The position numbers and the translations under genes were made by a program. The notes beneath the pieces were generated by a model, which did no database searches, was not told where the DNA came from, and saw only the letters and a list, made by a program, of their open reading frames with translations. 64,000 nt of DNA from Hemileia vastatrix (lineage: Eukaryota; Basidiomycota; Pucciniomycetes; Pucciniales; Zaghouaniaceae): positions 10,006,498 to 10,070,497 of the forward strand of contig JASXTE010000017.1 in NCBI GenBank assembly GCA_030280995.1, read 5' to 3'. Shown here in pieces: positions 54,150-64,000 of the stretch; position 1 is the stretch's first letter, and every line of letters starts with the position of its first letter.

Positions 54150-54615
54150 CTTAATCTTATTGGGAGATGGCTTTTGAATAAATGGGGAGTGTGTTGGAGT
54201 TATGAATGATATTATTGTTTAATATAAATGTACTTTATTATTATCTTTACTAAAATCATCCCTATCAATAGAATCTAAATGAAATGACATGGCATTTTTT
54301 TTCAGTTGCTAGTTGAGTTTCAAATCATTTAACTTTCATTTAACTCTGTGTTTAATCAGCTTCAAGTCAAAATCAGGGATCAGGGAAGAATATGACAGTG
54401 GATAGAAAGTGGGGTTTGGAATCACTGGTGGTGGATAGGAAGGAATGAGCAGTAGATAGGGTGGGTAAGTTTTTATTTTTTATTTTTATTTCTTACAATC
54501 TCACCCAACTAGGGACATGAAGACATGACAAACTAATAGGCTAGGTAGAAGTGGGAAGTAATGAATGTAATGGGTTAGGTGACTGTCCAATTAACAGGGT
54601 AACAGGGGGGGGGGA
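54150..54615. other. AP3M downstream region
   Basis: No gene. From about 54520 the sequence (GACAAACTAATAGGCTAGGT) is duplicated at 62288, so the flank of gypsy 3 was copied along with its LTR. A G-run (54605-54614) abuts the LTR. Confidence 0.5.
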
Positions 54616-55787
54616 TGTTAGGATTTGGGTTGAAAGAGGAGGAGGAGGGGTGTTATGGGCACTATGCATTGTAAGAGGCAGATAGGGGTTTTATTGGGCA
54701 AGCACCTTTGGGGCACTCCTCATCAGACAAGTTATGTAGTAAATTTAGTTATTTCTTGGTCTCCCAAAGTTGTAACCCTCACTGTTGGTAGCCCCAACAT
54801 AGTCAGTCTGAGTTAGTGTTGGCTTGTATGGTAAGTGAGGCTGATTTATACAGTAGATTTTAAGACAATAACCTGAAGATGGAATAGAATTGTTTGGTTT
54901 ATGACAATAGAATAGTAATTTAATAATAGTTTTATTTCTTCTGTTCATGTTGAACAGTTTTATGTCAAATAAATGATTTTAAGTAGATAAAAAATAATTT
55001 ATTTGTATATGATTTTATTTTTATTGTATATAATATATATAAAGTGAATGTAGATACCATAGATGATCTAAAACAACAAAAGGAAACACCTTTTATAAGA
55101 CAAATGGAATACAATGTGAATTTTGTTGAAGTCAACCAAATCATTGATAAGTCAGTTAAAATTTTAATATAAAATTAATTTAAAATGAAATGAGAAGATA
55201 AATGAAAGGATCAAATTAATTTTTAATCAAAAATAATTAGAGTTTTAATAAAATGAAATAATTTAATTTTTAAGCTTAATTAATTACAAAGTTAAAATAT
55301 CTAATCCCTCAAAGTTCCAAGGAAATGCTAAAGGCTCTTTCCTTTCTCTCCCTGGACCCCCTCTAGCCAACTTCAAGCAAGGTTTCTGTGTCCCAGTAAT
55401 CACATGGGCATAGATCTACATCCTTGCCCTAAGTTTTATATTTTTAATTCAATTAATTTTATAAAAATTAAATTAAATTTTAATTAAATAAAACTGTTTG
55501 AGCAAATAAAAATAAACAACTTAAAGAATACAACATAAAATTGTAATATAGTTATTAAATATAGTTACACAGTATAGTACTTAAAGATTCTGAAATATTA
55601 GTTTTATAATATTAAAAAATATTTAAGTAATTAAGTAATTGAGTAAAACATTTAATCAGGCCAGTTTTACTATGTTAAATAAGTTACTGGCTGACAGTTA
55701 GTCTCACTGCTGTTTTCAGCATTTTCAGTCCCATCTTAAGCTAGTGTGAGTGCTAGTAGTAGTTGTCTTCCCTCTTAGGTCTTTACA
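54616..55787 (+). repeat. 5' LTR of gypsy 3, split by a solo LTR
   Basis: 54616-54816 and 55702-55787 together align with the 287-bp 3' LTR (60876-61162). The break falls after AGTCTGAGTTAG. Ends are TGTTAGG and TCTTTACA (TCTTAACA in the 3' LTR). Confidence 0.85.
54817..55696 (+). repeat. Solo LTR nested in gypsy 3 LTR
   Basis: 880 bp from TGTTGGCTTG to GGCTGACA, flanked by the perfect 5-bp duplication GTTAG (54812-54816 and 55697-55701). No coding sequence. An inverted copy is at 49219-50027 and a truncated copy at about 62580-62873. Confidence 0.85.
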
Positions 55788-55931
55788 TTTTAAACAATCT
55801 TTAACACTGGTGCACTACAGGAGCATCATGAACCCCATCAAGTCAAATTGATGCAGAACTCCTTACTGAAATGAAACAGAATGTAACATTCTTTCAAGAG
55901 CAGATTTCTTGAATCTTGGAATGTCTAGAAG

Positions 55932-56800
55932 ATGAAAGGCTCATCATATATCAGCCCTAAAGAAGCAAAATTAGATGCTTCTAAAGCTGAAGCACAGGTG
56001 TACCTCCCTGAAACATTAGCTCTACTCATCAAAGACTCAAAGATTTCAGTCCCAGAAACAATCTTTGATGGAAAACAAAACCCCTGGGAAGATCAGTATG
56101 AATGCATCACAGGTAGACCTCTATGTCCTTCTCAACCATCATCAGTTCCCAGATGAGAAATTGAAAATTTGATGGATTTTCAATATCTCTTCTTCACAGA
56201 GAAAAGGAAGAATTCTGTGCAAGACCAGATGCTAAAAGAGATCCTTGATGAAAACACAAAATTAGAAACACCTTTCTCACCAATTCATGGCTGCATTAAA
56301 ACAAGTGTTTGAAAATACTGATGTAGAAACAACCTTGGAGCATGTGCTAAATTAGCTATGAAAGAAACACTCAGTCACTGAGTATGTGTCAGAATTCCAG
56401 GGCCATGCCAGTCACATTACATCATTGGGGAGAAGGAGAACTCATGTTTCATATCAAGAATGGGCTCTCACCAAGAATCAGGAATTCCCTAATCTGTAAT
56501 CCTTGTCCAACCTCCCTCCAAGTGCTCATGGAGCTGGCCATTCAAATTGATAACAAGTTTACACATCAGCATATGGATAGTGAGAGTGGTACTTGTCACT
56601 GGCACAGCCATGCCTCATCAAGTGGGTCCATTACTCAAGACCCAAACACCATGGATATTGACACAGCAAATGCACAAGACCCTGGTGGGAGGAAAAGGCT
56701 TTCAGATGAAGAGAACCAAATGCGCACAAGCAAAGCTTTGTGTCTTAAGTGTGGATGAAGTGGTCATTTAGCAAGGGAGTTTAAAGATAAAATAAGGATT
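55932..56800 (+). pseudogene. Gypsy 3 gag
   Basis: Fragments in several frames: ETIFDGKQNPWEDQYE, then LMFHIKNGLSPRIRNSL and LQVLMELAIQIDNKF, typical of the end of a gypsy Gag, followed by the knuckle CLKCG-stop-SGHLAREF, where the last Cys is Phe and a TGA interrupts. Confidence 0.75.
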
Positions 56801-56980
56801 AGTGAAGCAGAAAATAGTTCAGGAAAGGCACAGGTAGGTAAAAGACAGTGCTTGGGAGTGAAAGTAGTGCCCTACTTGAGTGGATTAGAGTGAGAGGATA
56901 AGGTAGATTAAGTAGAAGAATTTTCAGCATGTAAACCCCTTGAAGTAAATGATAATCATATTATACTGAAAAACCCTTCA

Positions 56981-57181
56981 ATGAACCTTCATGCCATAAC
57001 AAATGTACAATCCCTGCTGGACTGTGGAACCACAGACTGTTTTATTTCAAACACGTTTTTACTGAGTAATAAAAAGAAAAAAGAAAAAAATTGGACCACC
57101 CCCGATGTCAAATTATGTTTGATGGATTACCAGGTGAGGGAGGAGAAGGAAGAGAAAAGATTTTTAAATATTCTGGTTTGA
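56981..57181 (+). pseudogene. Gypsy 3 protease remnant
   Basis: NVQSLLDCGTTDCFISNTFL resembles the aspartic protease active site of this lineage, usually LIDSGATxxF, with Cys in place of Ser. The frame is soon lost. Confidence 0.55.
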
Positions 57182-57840
57182 TGGAGAGGAGACTTAATCT
57201 AAGGGATATGGGACAAACCTGAAAGACAAGTATGACAAGGTACTGGAGATGACATGGTTGAACCAATATAACCCACAAGTCTACTGGAAGGAAAAAAGAG
57301 TTTGAATGTGAAGAAAAAAGGACACTGGCGCTAAAGTATCAGCTCCCTGGCTCTTACAGGGGTCAGGGGCCCATCCCAGAAAGTCTTCAAATTTTTTTTT
57401 ATCATAAGTTGACTTTCCACCAGAACTGATGCTTTTTCTTAATTCCAAGCAGTAGGCTATGGATGGTGTGCCAATGGGGAGCACCAGGGAGGACCAAAAA
57501 GAGGAAACCGTGCACCAAGAGGAGGAGAATGAGAAAGAAAGAAAGGGAGAGGCAGAAGATAGAAAGGTGAAAAGTGCAGACTAACCATTGGCTCCCTTAG
57601 ACCCTTCAGGAGTTAGGTGCACCTCCCTCAGAGAGTTTCCTGGTGTTTTATTATCATCAGTAGACTTTCTGCAAAAACCAAAACTTTCTCTTGTTTCTAA
57701 GTTTCAGGAATTTCATGGGGTTTTAGAGGAAGAGGAAGAAATTCAATGCAACATCAAAGCATGGAACATATCCAACAAGATTTGAGTCAAGGTCCAGCCC
57801 TCAAATCCAGAAAAAAGCCTCAAGGAAATGGTCCCTGAAG
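57182..57840 (+). other. Gypsy 3 interior between protease and RT
   Basis: Decayed sequence, with short stretches (LPLVSKFQEFHGVLEEEEE near 57690-57730) that suit the linker before RT. No independent gene. Confidence 0.4.
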
Positions 57841-58440
57841 CCTATTGTGAATTTTTACTGCTTTTTTAGGATGGAGGATTGATGAAAATTTAAAGAATGG
57901 TTTTATTAGGGAATCAAAATCCTCCTGGGAAGCTCCTGTGATCTTTTTCATGAAAAAATAAGGGTGGGTCATTGAGACCTTTCATGGATTTTAGAAGGTT
58001 AAAAGCACTGAGAGTAAAGAACAGATATACCCTTACATTGACTAGTTAGCTAATTGATAGTCTTCAAGGTGAAGAGATTTTTCAAATCACTAGATCTTAG
58101 AGCAGGTTACTACAACATAAATGTGAAGGATGAAGGCAAACACAAAATAACATTCTGCACTAAATTTGGTCATTTTGAATGGCTGGCACTACATATTTGG
58201 TCCATGTTATGTGCCTGCCACTTCTCAAAAATTCACTAATAGCATCTTCAGAGATAGAATAGAGATATATGTAGCAGTGTATCTGGACAACTACTTAATT
58301 TACTCCAAATCAATAAAGGAACACAAGATACAAGTAAAGGATTCTTTTCAGTGCTTGAGAGAGGTGCAAGTATGTTTAAACCAAGAAAAATGTGTCTTAT
58401 CATTAAGTGAAATCTTTTATCTGGATATGATTATTTAAAA
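57841..58440 (+). pseudogene. Gypsy 3 reverse transcriptase
   Basis: GFIRESKSSWEAPVIFFMKK (fingers), RFFKSLDLRAGYYNINVKDE (palm, first catalytic Asp), KFGHFEW and, after a frameshift near 58190, VYLDNYLIYSKS, where the catalytic YxDD is YLDN. Loss of the second Asp means inactive polymerase. Confidence 0.82.
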
Positions 58441-59100
58441 AAATAGGGTAAAGATAGACCAAGAAAAAGTAAAACCAGTAACAGAATGGCCAACACCAGA
58501 ATCAGTAAAAGAGCTCAAGTCATTTTTAGGCTTTGAAAATTTTTACCACTTCTTTATTGAAAATTATTCTCACATCTTCCAACTGCTGAATGACCCCCCC
58601 AAAAAAAACTAAATTTATATGAAAAAGTAGCTACCAAAATGCTTTTGACTACCTGAAAAGGAAATGTGTGAAAGCCTCTATTCTTGTGATCCCAGAATTA
58701 CTAAACCCATTTTTTCTGGAATGTGACTGCTCAGACTTTGAACTAGGTGCAGTGTTATCTCAATATGATGCTGAAAATGTCTTACATCCAGTAGAATATT
58801 TTTCACATACACTATTAGGTGTTGAATTGAGATATAAAATATATGATAAAGAGCTACTGGAATTAGTAGAAGCTGTAATCACCTGAAACCACTACTTGGA
58901 ATGAGGACCACACTGTTTAAAAGTTTTCATCTATAAAGATCACAAAAACTTGGAGATATTCCTGATCACAAAAAATCTGAAAAAAAGGCAAGGGTACTGG
59001 TCAGAGATTTTTAGTAGTATCAACTTTTTTGTTCAATTCTGACCAGGAAAGAAAATTGGAAAACCTGATGTGCTATCACAACACCCTGACTTGTGCCCAG
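58441..59100 (+). pseudogene. Gypsy 3 RT connection and RNase H
   Basis: [22 protein letters not shown] (58480-58550), then FFLECDCSDFELGAVLSQ, VEYFSHTLLGVELRYKIYDKELLELVEA (58700-58880) and GKPDVLSQHPDL (59050-59090). The arrangement is that of a gypsy RNase H, with several stops. Confidence 0.78.
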
Positions 59101-60163
59101 AACCAAACCAGCTGAATACTGTTGCTGTAGCTTAACTGAAGGGGAATCTTGAAGAGGGGGTAATCCTAGATGAGGTGGAGTTGGTGAATTCAGATTTGAT
59201 GGAATTGGTAAAGAGGGGACAGTAAAAGTATGAGTGAGTGCAGGAGTGGGTGAAGGAGCTTTTATCTAGGGAGATATTGGTAAGAAAGGGATAAAAGGAG
59301 TTTTAATTGGAAGGGGAAGAATTGTATTTGAATGGTAGGATAGTGGTTCCAATTGATGAAGAGCTCAAGAGGCAGGTTGTAAAATCCATGTGTAACTCTC
59401 CAATAGAAGGATACACACAACAACTGAAGACATTAGAGATGGTAAATTGTAACTTTTATTAGAAGTCAATGAAGGCATATTTCCAGCACTATGTTTCAGC
59501 ATACAACTCTTGAAAGAGGAACAAAGTGATCCCAACAGTCACACCACTAACCCCTTTAAACATACCCAAGCTTCCATGGAAGGAATTCTCTTATGATCTC
59601 ATAGTTGATTCACCCAAGTTGTAAAAAAATAGTTCTATCCTCACAGAATTTTCCTTCAGCACCAAGATGGCACATTTTGTCCCCACCAGTACCAAAGTCA
59701 CATCATAGGGTATCACAGATTTTATGGTAGCTCATGCCAGGAAATTAAATGGATTACCTAACAGTATAGTATGAAATAAGAGAAGTACCTTTTACTCTAA
59801 TTCATTAAAGGAAGTGTGTGATCAACTTAATATTAAGCTCCTTTTCTCAAAATAATGGCATACCCAGACTGACAGACAATGTAAAATAGTGAATAAATAG
59901 ATTGAAAAATAATTTCTCCACTTGATTAAGTAGAAGGAGGATGATTGGGTGCAGCTACATCCATTGTCTGAATTCCTATACAATAACTAGACACATTCTT
60001 CAACAGGCATGTCACCTTTTTATGCAAATTATGGACAATTCCCAACATTCTCAATTGGTACCTCATCAACATTTCAAGTTCAAGAAGCTGAAGAATAGAT
60101 TCATAAAATACTGAGTATATTTCAGGAATAAGAAGAAGTACTCAAGCTATCCCAAATGTCAAT
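59101..60163 (+). pseudogene. Gypsy 3 integrase remnant
   Basis: IVPIDEELKRQVVKSMCNSP (about 59345) is the zinc domain start and PKLPWKEFSYDLIVDSP (about 59570) the core start with its Asp. WHTQTDRQCKIVNK (about 59850) stands at the site of HPQTDGQTERVN, where the catalytic Glu is replaced by Lys. Many stops. Cut at 60164 by a MITE. Confidence 0.7.
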
Positions 60164-60413
60164 CACTATGCAATATAGGGGGTGGACTTGCTAGCAAGTC
60201 CCCAACCTGAACTCAGATGGAAATCAGACTGAAGTCATACTAAACCCATACTAAAATATACTTTAACACCCATCTAAAACTGTTCTTTTTAGAGGTGTTC
60301 ATCCCTGATTTTATGGCTACTTTTTCAATACATCAATATGTGTTTGATCTGTGATGAGTTTGAACCCAAGGTTACAGACTTACTAGCAAGTCTTCCCCCC
60401 ATATTGTGTGGTG
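60164..60413 (+). mobile_element. CACTA-ended MITE (250 bp) in gypsy 3 integrase
   Basis: Starts CACTATGCAATATAGGGGG and ends CCCCCCATATTGTGTGGTG with the internal GGACTTGCTAGCAAGTCC palindrome. AAT lies on both sides (60161-60163 and 60414-60416), a perfect 3-bp duplication. Closely related to 12692-12952. Confidence 0.88.
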
Positions 60414-60453
60414 AATAAAGCACCACCATGATCAAGGGAAGACTCAGCATCAG

Positions 60454-60845
60454 ATGCTACAGGTAGGTGAAAAGATTTGGCTAAGCTCAAAATTCCTTTC
60501 TACATTTAGTAAAAGCTCCAAACTAGATCACAGGAAAATAGTCCCATTTAGAATCAAGTGCAAGATATCTGACTCAGCATACAAATTGGAACTAATGATT
60601 ATCTCATTACTCACAAAAACCAAGAAAATACAATACTGGGACACCCGGAAGAGCCATTGGTACCAGTATATGTGGGAAATTAAAAGGAGCTTGAGGTAGA
60701 GAAGTTCATTTCTAAAATGATGTACAGGAGAAAGGTTCAGTGTTTGGTGCACTGGAAAGGCTATGGAGTAGGAGATAGGTCTAGGGAGCCAGTAGGGAAT
60801 TTATATAATCCTAAGGGGAAGGTAAAAGAGTTTGAGAAGGAGTGA
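60454..60845 (+). pseudogene. Gypsy 3 integrase C-terminus and chromodomain
   Basis: LQVGEKIWLSSKFL, SSKLDHRKIVPFRI and SDSAYKLEL are the integrase C-terminal domain. In a second frame, EVEKFISKMMYRRKVQCLVH-WKGYG and REPVGNLYN form a chromodomain with its core aromatic positions partly kept. Confidence 0.75.
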
Positions 60846-60875
60846 AGGGGGCAGGAGGTGTAAAAGAAGGGGTAA

Positions 60876-61162
60876 TGTTAGGATTTGGGTTGAGGGGCAA
60901 GGAGGGGGAGCACTATGGGCACTATGCATGGTAAGAGGTGGAGGAAGGAATATTTCATAAGGGGGTTATATTGGGTAAGTGCTGTGGAGTGCTCCTCATC
61001 GTACATCTTATATAGTAATCCAGTTACTTCTTAGTCTCCCATAGTTGAAACCCTCACTGTTGGAAGATCCAACATAGTCAGTCTAGCTAGTATCACTTCT
61101 GTTCTCAGCATGGTTAATCCAGTGTTACTGCTAGATTTAGTCTTCCCCCTTAAGTCTTAACA
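60876..61162 (+). repeat. 3' LTR of gypsy 3
   Basis: 287 bp, TGTTAGGATT to CTTAACA, preceded by a purine-rich tract (60850-60872). Confidence 0.88.
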
Positions 61163-61419
61163 CAGGGGGGAGGCTAATCCTTGAGGAATCATGGTTTTGA
61201 TGGACAGGGTTTCTCAAGAATATAAGGAGAGTGGAATTTGGCAGCTAACCCATGATGAATGATGACCAAGAACACATTGATTTACCAGACTAAGGGGTAG
61301 GGGTAGGGTGGGGTTTTCAAGCCTTCAGATCTATATATTTATATATATATATATGTGTGTGTGAGTGTGTGTTTTATGTGTGCCTTTTCATCCATCTATT
61401 GCAGGTTTGTTGAGGGAGA

Positions 61420-61469
<50 letters not shown>

Positions 61470-61740
61470 GATAGAATGAGATATTAGAGCCTAGCATGAA
61501 AGCAAGAAAACAAGCATGCTACACCATGAACAAAAGAAAAGGTTGGGTTTGGGGGAAAAAAAGGAAGACAGAAGGGATTTAAAACTAATGACACACACAC
61601 ACATGTCTAGTCAAGTCAAAGTGAATAACTAAAATGGTCCATTCAAGTGATGATCTACTTATATAACTAAAGATAGATAGATAGATAGATAGATGATCTT
61701 ATCCCTTAAGGTGTTGATTCAGTTCTTTGGTGTGTGTGTG
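61163..61740. repeat. Microsatellite-rich spacer
   Basis: (TA)n(TG)n at 61332-61370, (GA)n at 61422-61463 and (AGAT)n at 61670-61695, with short anonymous sequence between. No gene. Confidence 0.75.
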
Positions 61741-62287
61741 AATAAAAATAAAAATAAAAATAAAAATAAAAATAAAAATAAAAATAATAATAATAATATT
61801 AATAAAAATAAAAATAAAAATAAAAATAAAAATAAAAATAAAAATAAAAATAAAAATAAAAATAAAAATAAAAATAAAAATAAAAATAAAAATAAAAATA
61901 AAAATAAAAATAAAAATAAAAATAAAAATAAAAATAAAAATAAAAATAAAAATAAAAATAAAAATAAAAATAAAAATAAAAATAAAAATAAAAATAAAAA
62001 TAAAAATAAAAATAAAAATAAAAATAAAAATAAAAATAAAAATAAAAATAAAAATAAAAATAAAAATAAAAATAAAAATAAAAATAAAAATAAAAATAAA
62101 AATAAAAATAAAAATAAAAATAAAAATAAAAATAAAAATAAAAATAAAAATAAAAATAAAAATAAAAATAAAAATAAAAATAAAAATAAAAATAAAAATA
62201 AAAATAAAAATAAAAATAAAAATAAAAATAAAAATAAAAATAAAAATAAAAATAAAAATAAAAATATAAATAAAAATAAAAATAAAA
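61741..62287. repeat. (AAAAAT)n array of about 545 bp
   Basis: About 90 hexanucleotide units, with only two irregular spots (61785-61803 and 62262-62272). Apparent KNKN and FIFI/FYFY proteins are translations of the repeat. Its end abuts the duplicated LTR flank at 62288 and resembles a strongly expanded A-rich junction. Confidence 0.95.
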
Positions 62288-62873
62288 TGACAAACTAATA
62301 GGCTAGGTAGAAGTGGGAAGTAATGAATGTAATGGGTTAGATGGCTGTGCAATTAATAGGGTAACAGGGGGGGGTGTTAGGATTTGGGTTGAAAGAGGAG
62401 GAGGAGGGGTGTTATGGGCACTATGCTTTGTAAGAGGCAGATAGGGGTTTATTGGGCAAGCACCTTTGGGGCACTCCGCCTCAGACAAGTTATGTAGTAA
62501 ATTTAGTTATTTCTTGGTCTCCCAAAGTTGTAACCCTCACTGTTGGTAGCCCCAACATAGTCAGTCTGAGTTAGTGTTGGCTTGTATGGTAAGTGAGGCT
62601 AATTTATACAGTAGATTTTAAGACAATAACCTGAAGATGGAATAGAATTGTTTGGTTTATGACAATAGAATAGTAATTTAATAATAGTTTTATTTCTTCT
62701 CTTCATATTGAACAGTTTTATGTCAAATAAATGATTTTAAAAAGATAAAAAATAATTTATTTGTATATGATTTTATTTTTATTGTATATAATATATATAA
62801 AGTGAATGTAGATACCATAGATGATCTAAAAAAACAAAAGGAAACACCTTTTATAAGACAAATGGAATACAAT
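62288..62873 (+). repeat. Duplicate of gypsy 3 LTR start and solo LTR
   Basis: Matches 54525-55118 with few differences, across flank, LTR start and the nested solo LTR start, so it was copied after the solo LTR had inserted. It ends at the TIR element at 62874. Confidence 0.85.
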
Positions 62874-64000
62874 AGGGGGTGTCAGTTCTGGCAAATCCGC
62901 ACTTAAGTTAAGTGCGGATTTCAAACCAAATCAGCACTTAAATTTTGCGAAAAGTCACTTATTTCAAAAATGGGTGTCAGTTCTGACCTCAAATCAGCAC
63001 TTTTTTCGTGATTTTTTTTTCAAAACCACATGTTGGCCACATCATCCCTTTCTTTCCCATACCATTTTGTACTCTCCAAATATCCTCTTTGTGTACTTCA
63101 TTCCTTTGGGTTGGTATTTTGGTTTGTTGCATATTCATTTTTTTTGGAATTTGCAGTGAAAATCTTTTTTTTGGATGGCTCATTGGTTTTCTTTCACCAG
63201 CTCAACATGAAATTGCATATTTTCTGAAATCGCATATTTTGTCAGTGATTTTTTTTTCATTCATCCCTCATATCCTTTTCCTATTCTCCTCCAACGTCCC
63301 TCAAACAATTTGGTTTCATTCATTTTGTCATCTCATCTCTCCAGGTAACTCATTTTATTCTTTTTTTTGATTTTTTGATTACTAATTATAATTTTTTTTG
63401 TTTTTTTCTGTTTATTTAATTTTTTTTATCTAAATTTTTTTTTTTTTTTTCTGTTTATTTAATTTTTTTTATCTAAATTTTTTTTGTAAGTGGTTATTTT
63501 GGATTTCAATGGTATAATTAACCTTTTTTTTCTCTCCCCCTTTACTTTCTTTTTTAGCTCCATCACCCTACTCTTCATCCCTCCTTGGCATGGTCATTAT
63601 CCCCCCTTTCCCTTATTTCACTTTTTTTTGGCTCCATTTCATTGAAACATATACATTGCACATTCTTTATGCATTTCACTTACTCCATATTCAATTTCCC
63701 CACAATTCCAACATCAATCTTTCTCACCCTATTTTTCCTACTTTTCAATCAAGGTAAGTTTCATCTCCTTTTTTCATGCCTATATGATATCTCATTCCTT
63801 TTATGAAAAGTTCATACTTAAATATATGTATGACTCTTATCTGGATAACAGTGAACTTATAAAACTCCTTTTGATCTCATCTTCATTAACACTTTTCAAG
63901 TTTTTGTAAAATTTTGAAAATCAGACTCGGAATTAGGGTTAGGTTTATTCAAATCTAATGTTATTTATACTGAAGATTCTCCTAAAGGCTACCTTTCATT
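62874..64000 (+). mobile_element. Family-1 TIR element end, mosaic with family-2 leader
   Basis: TIR AGGGGGTGTCAGTTCTGGC (62874) after AAT (62871-62873), with the family-1 palindrome at 62893-62921. From about 63060 to the window end it matches 40268-41170 of the family-2 copy, including the leader donor (CTCTCCAG/GTAA at 63345) and the second donor (CAATCAAG/GTAAGT at about 63752). The Tet-like gene would be expected beyond the window. Confidence 0.82.

Larger units (their letters stand above)
54616..61162 (+). mobile_element. Ty3/gypsy chromovirus 3, heavily decayed
   Basis: 5' LTR 54616-55787 (287-bp type, expanded by a solo LTR) and 3' LTR 60876-61162, both starting TGTTAGGATTTGGG. In between are remnants of gag, zinc knuckle, protease, reverse transcriptase, RNase H, integrase and chromodomain in many frames. 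Its proteins differ from gypsy 1 and 2, so it is a different chromovirus lineage. A MITE sits at 60164-60413. No convincing 5-bp target duplication. Confidence 0.85.

Noticed and set aside
61693..62352. Long ORFs of Lys/Asn, Ile/Phe and Tyr/Phe repeats on both strands
   Set aside because: They are direct translations of the (AAAAAT)n array in several frames.

Overview
The window looks like a piece of a large, AT-rich, transposon-packed basidiomycete nuclear genome, most likely a rust fungus (Pucciniales). Three host genes have many short GT-AG introns (about 55 to 150 bp) and encode typical fungal proteins: a secreted heparinase/alginate-lyase-like enzyme (17153-19924, minus), the eIF2-assembly chaperone CDC123 (50643-52249, minus) and the AP-3 adaptor mu subunit (about 52477-54149, plus). 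The last two diverge from a short shared promoter. Everything else is mobile elements, their ruins, or low-complexity DNA. The rust assignment is an inference from gene structure, base composition and the transposon-borne Tet-like proteins.

Region by region: 1-926 is the end of a family-1 TIR element. 1485-10088 is a Ty3/gypsy chromovirus (800-bp LTRs, TCAAT target duplication) that landed inside a Tet-like gene remnant of a decayed TIR element (10094-13844). 15301-16400 is a 1.1-kb TIR element with a 10-bp target duplication. 17153-19924 is the lyase gene. 21249-28630 is a 7.4-kb TIR element with transposase, Tet-like dioxygenase and Myb/SANT-like genes. 29061-33029 is a family-1 relative with an intact Myb/SANT-like gene. 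34201-38048 is a second gypsy copy without LTRs, followed by a cluster of four hairpins (38055-38239). 38441-47456 is a third-family element that contains a second family-2 element (39246-44746). 48386-49218 is another third-family fragment. 49219-50027 is a solo LTR and 50206-50405 a 200-bp MITE. Then come CDC123 and AP3M. 54616-61162 is a third gypsy element whose 5' LTR carries a solo LTR. 61741-62287 is an (AAAAAT)n array, 62288-62873 a duplicate of the LTR region, and 62874 to the end another family-1 end.

The main system is a group of PIF/Harbinger-like DNA transposons. Three families share AGGGGGT-starting TIRs and 3-bp ATT/AAT target duplications. Where the layout is preserved, they carry (i) a DDE transposase, (ii) a Tet-like 2OG-Fe(II) dioxygenase with an HxD motif and (iii) a Myb/SANT-like DNA-binding protein with a C-terminal coiled coil, encoded convergently to the other two. 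Between the convergent 3' ends lies a hairpin minisatellite. Close to the transposase lies a C-rich/G-rich inverted repeat. Tet-like sequence survives in three elements, and a fourth keeps only its 3' tail, so the dioxygenase looks like a resident gene of the element. An element that brings its own 5-methylcytosine oxidase could counter silencing by DNA methylation; that role is an inference.
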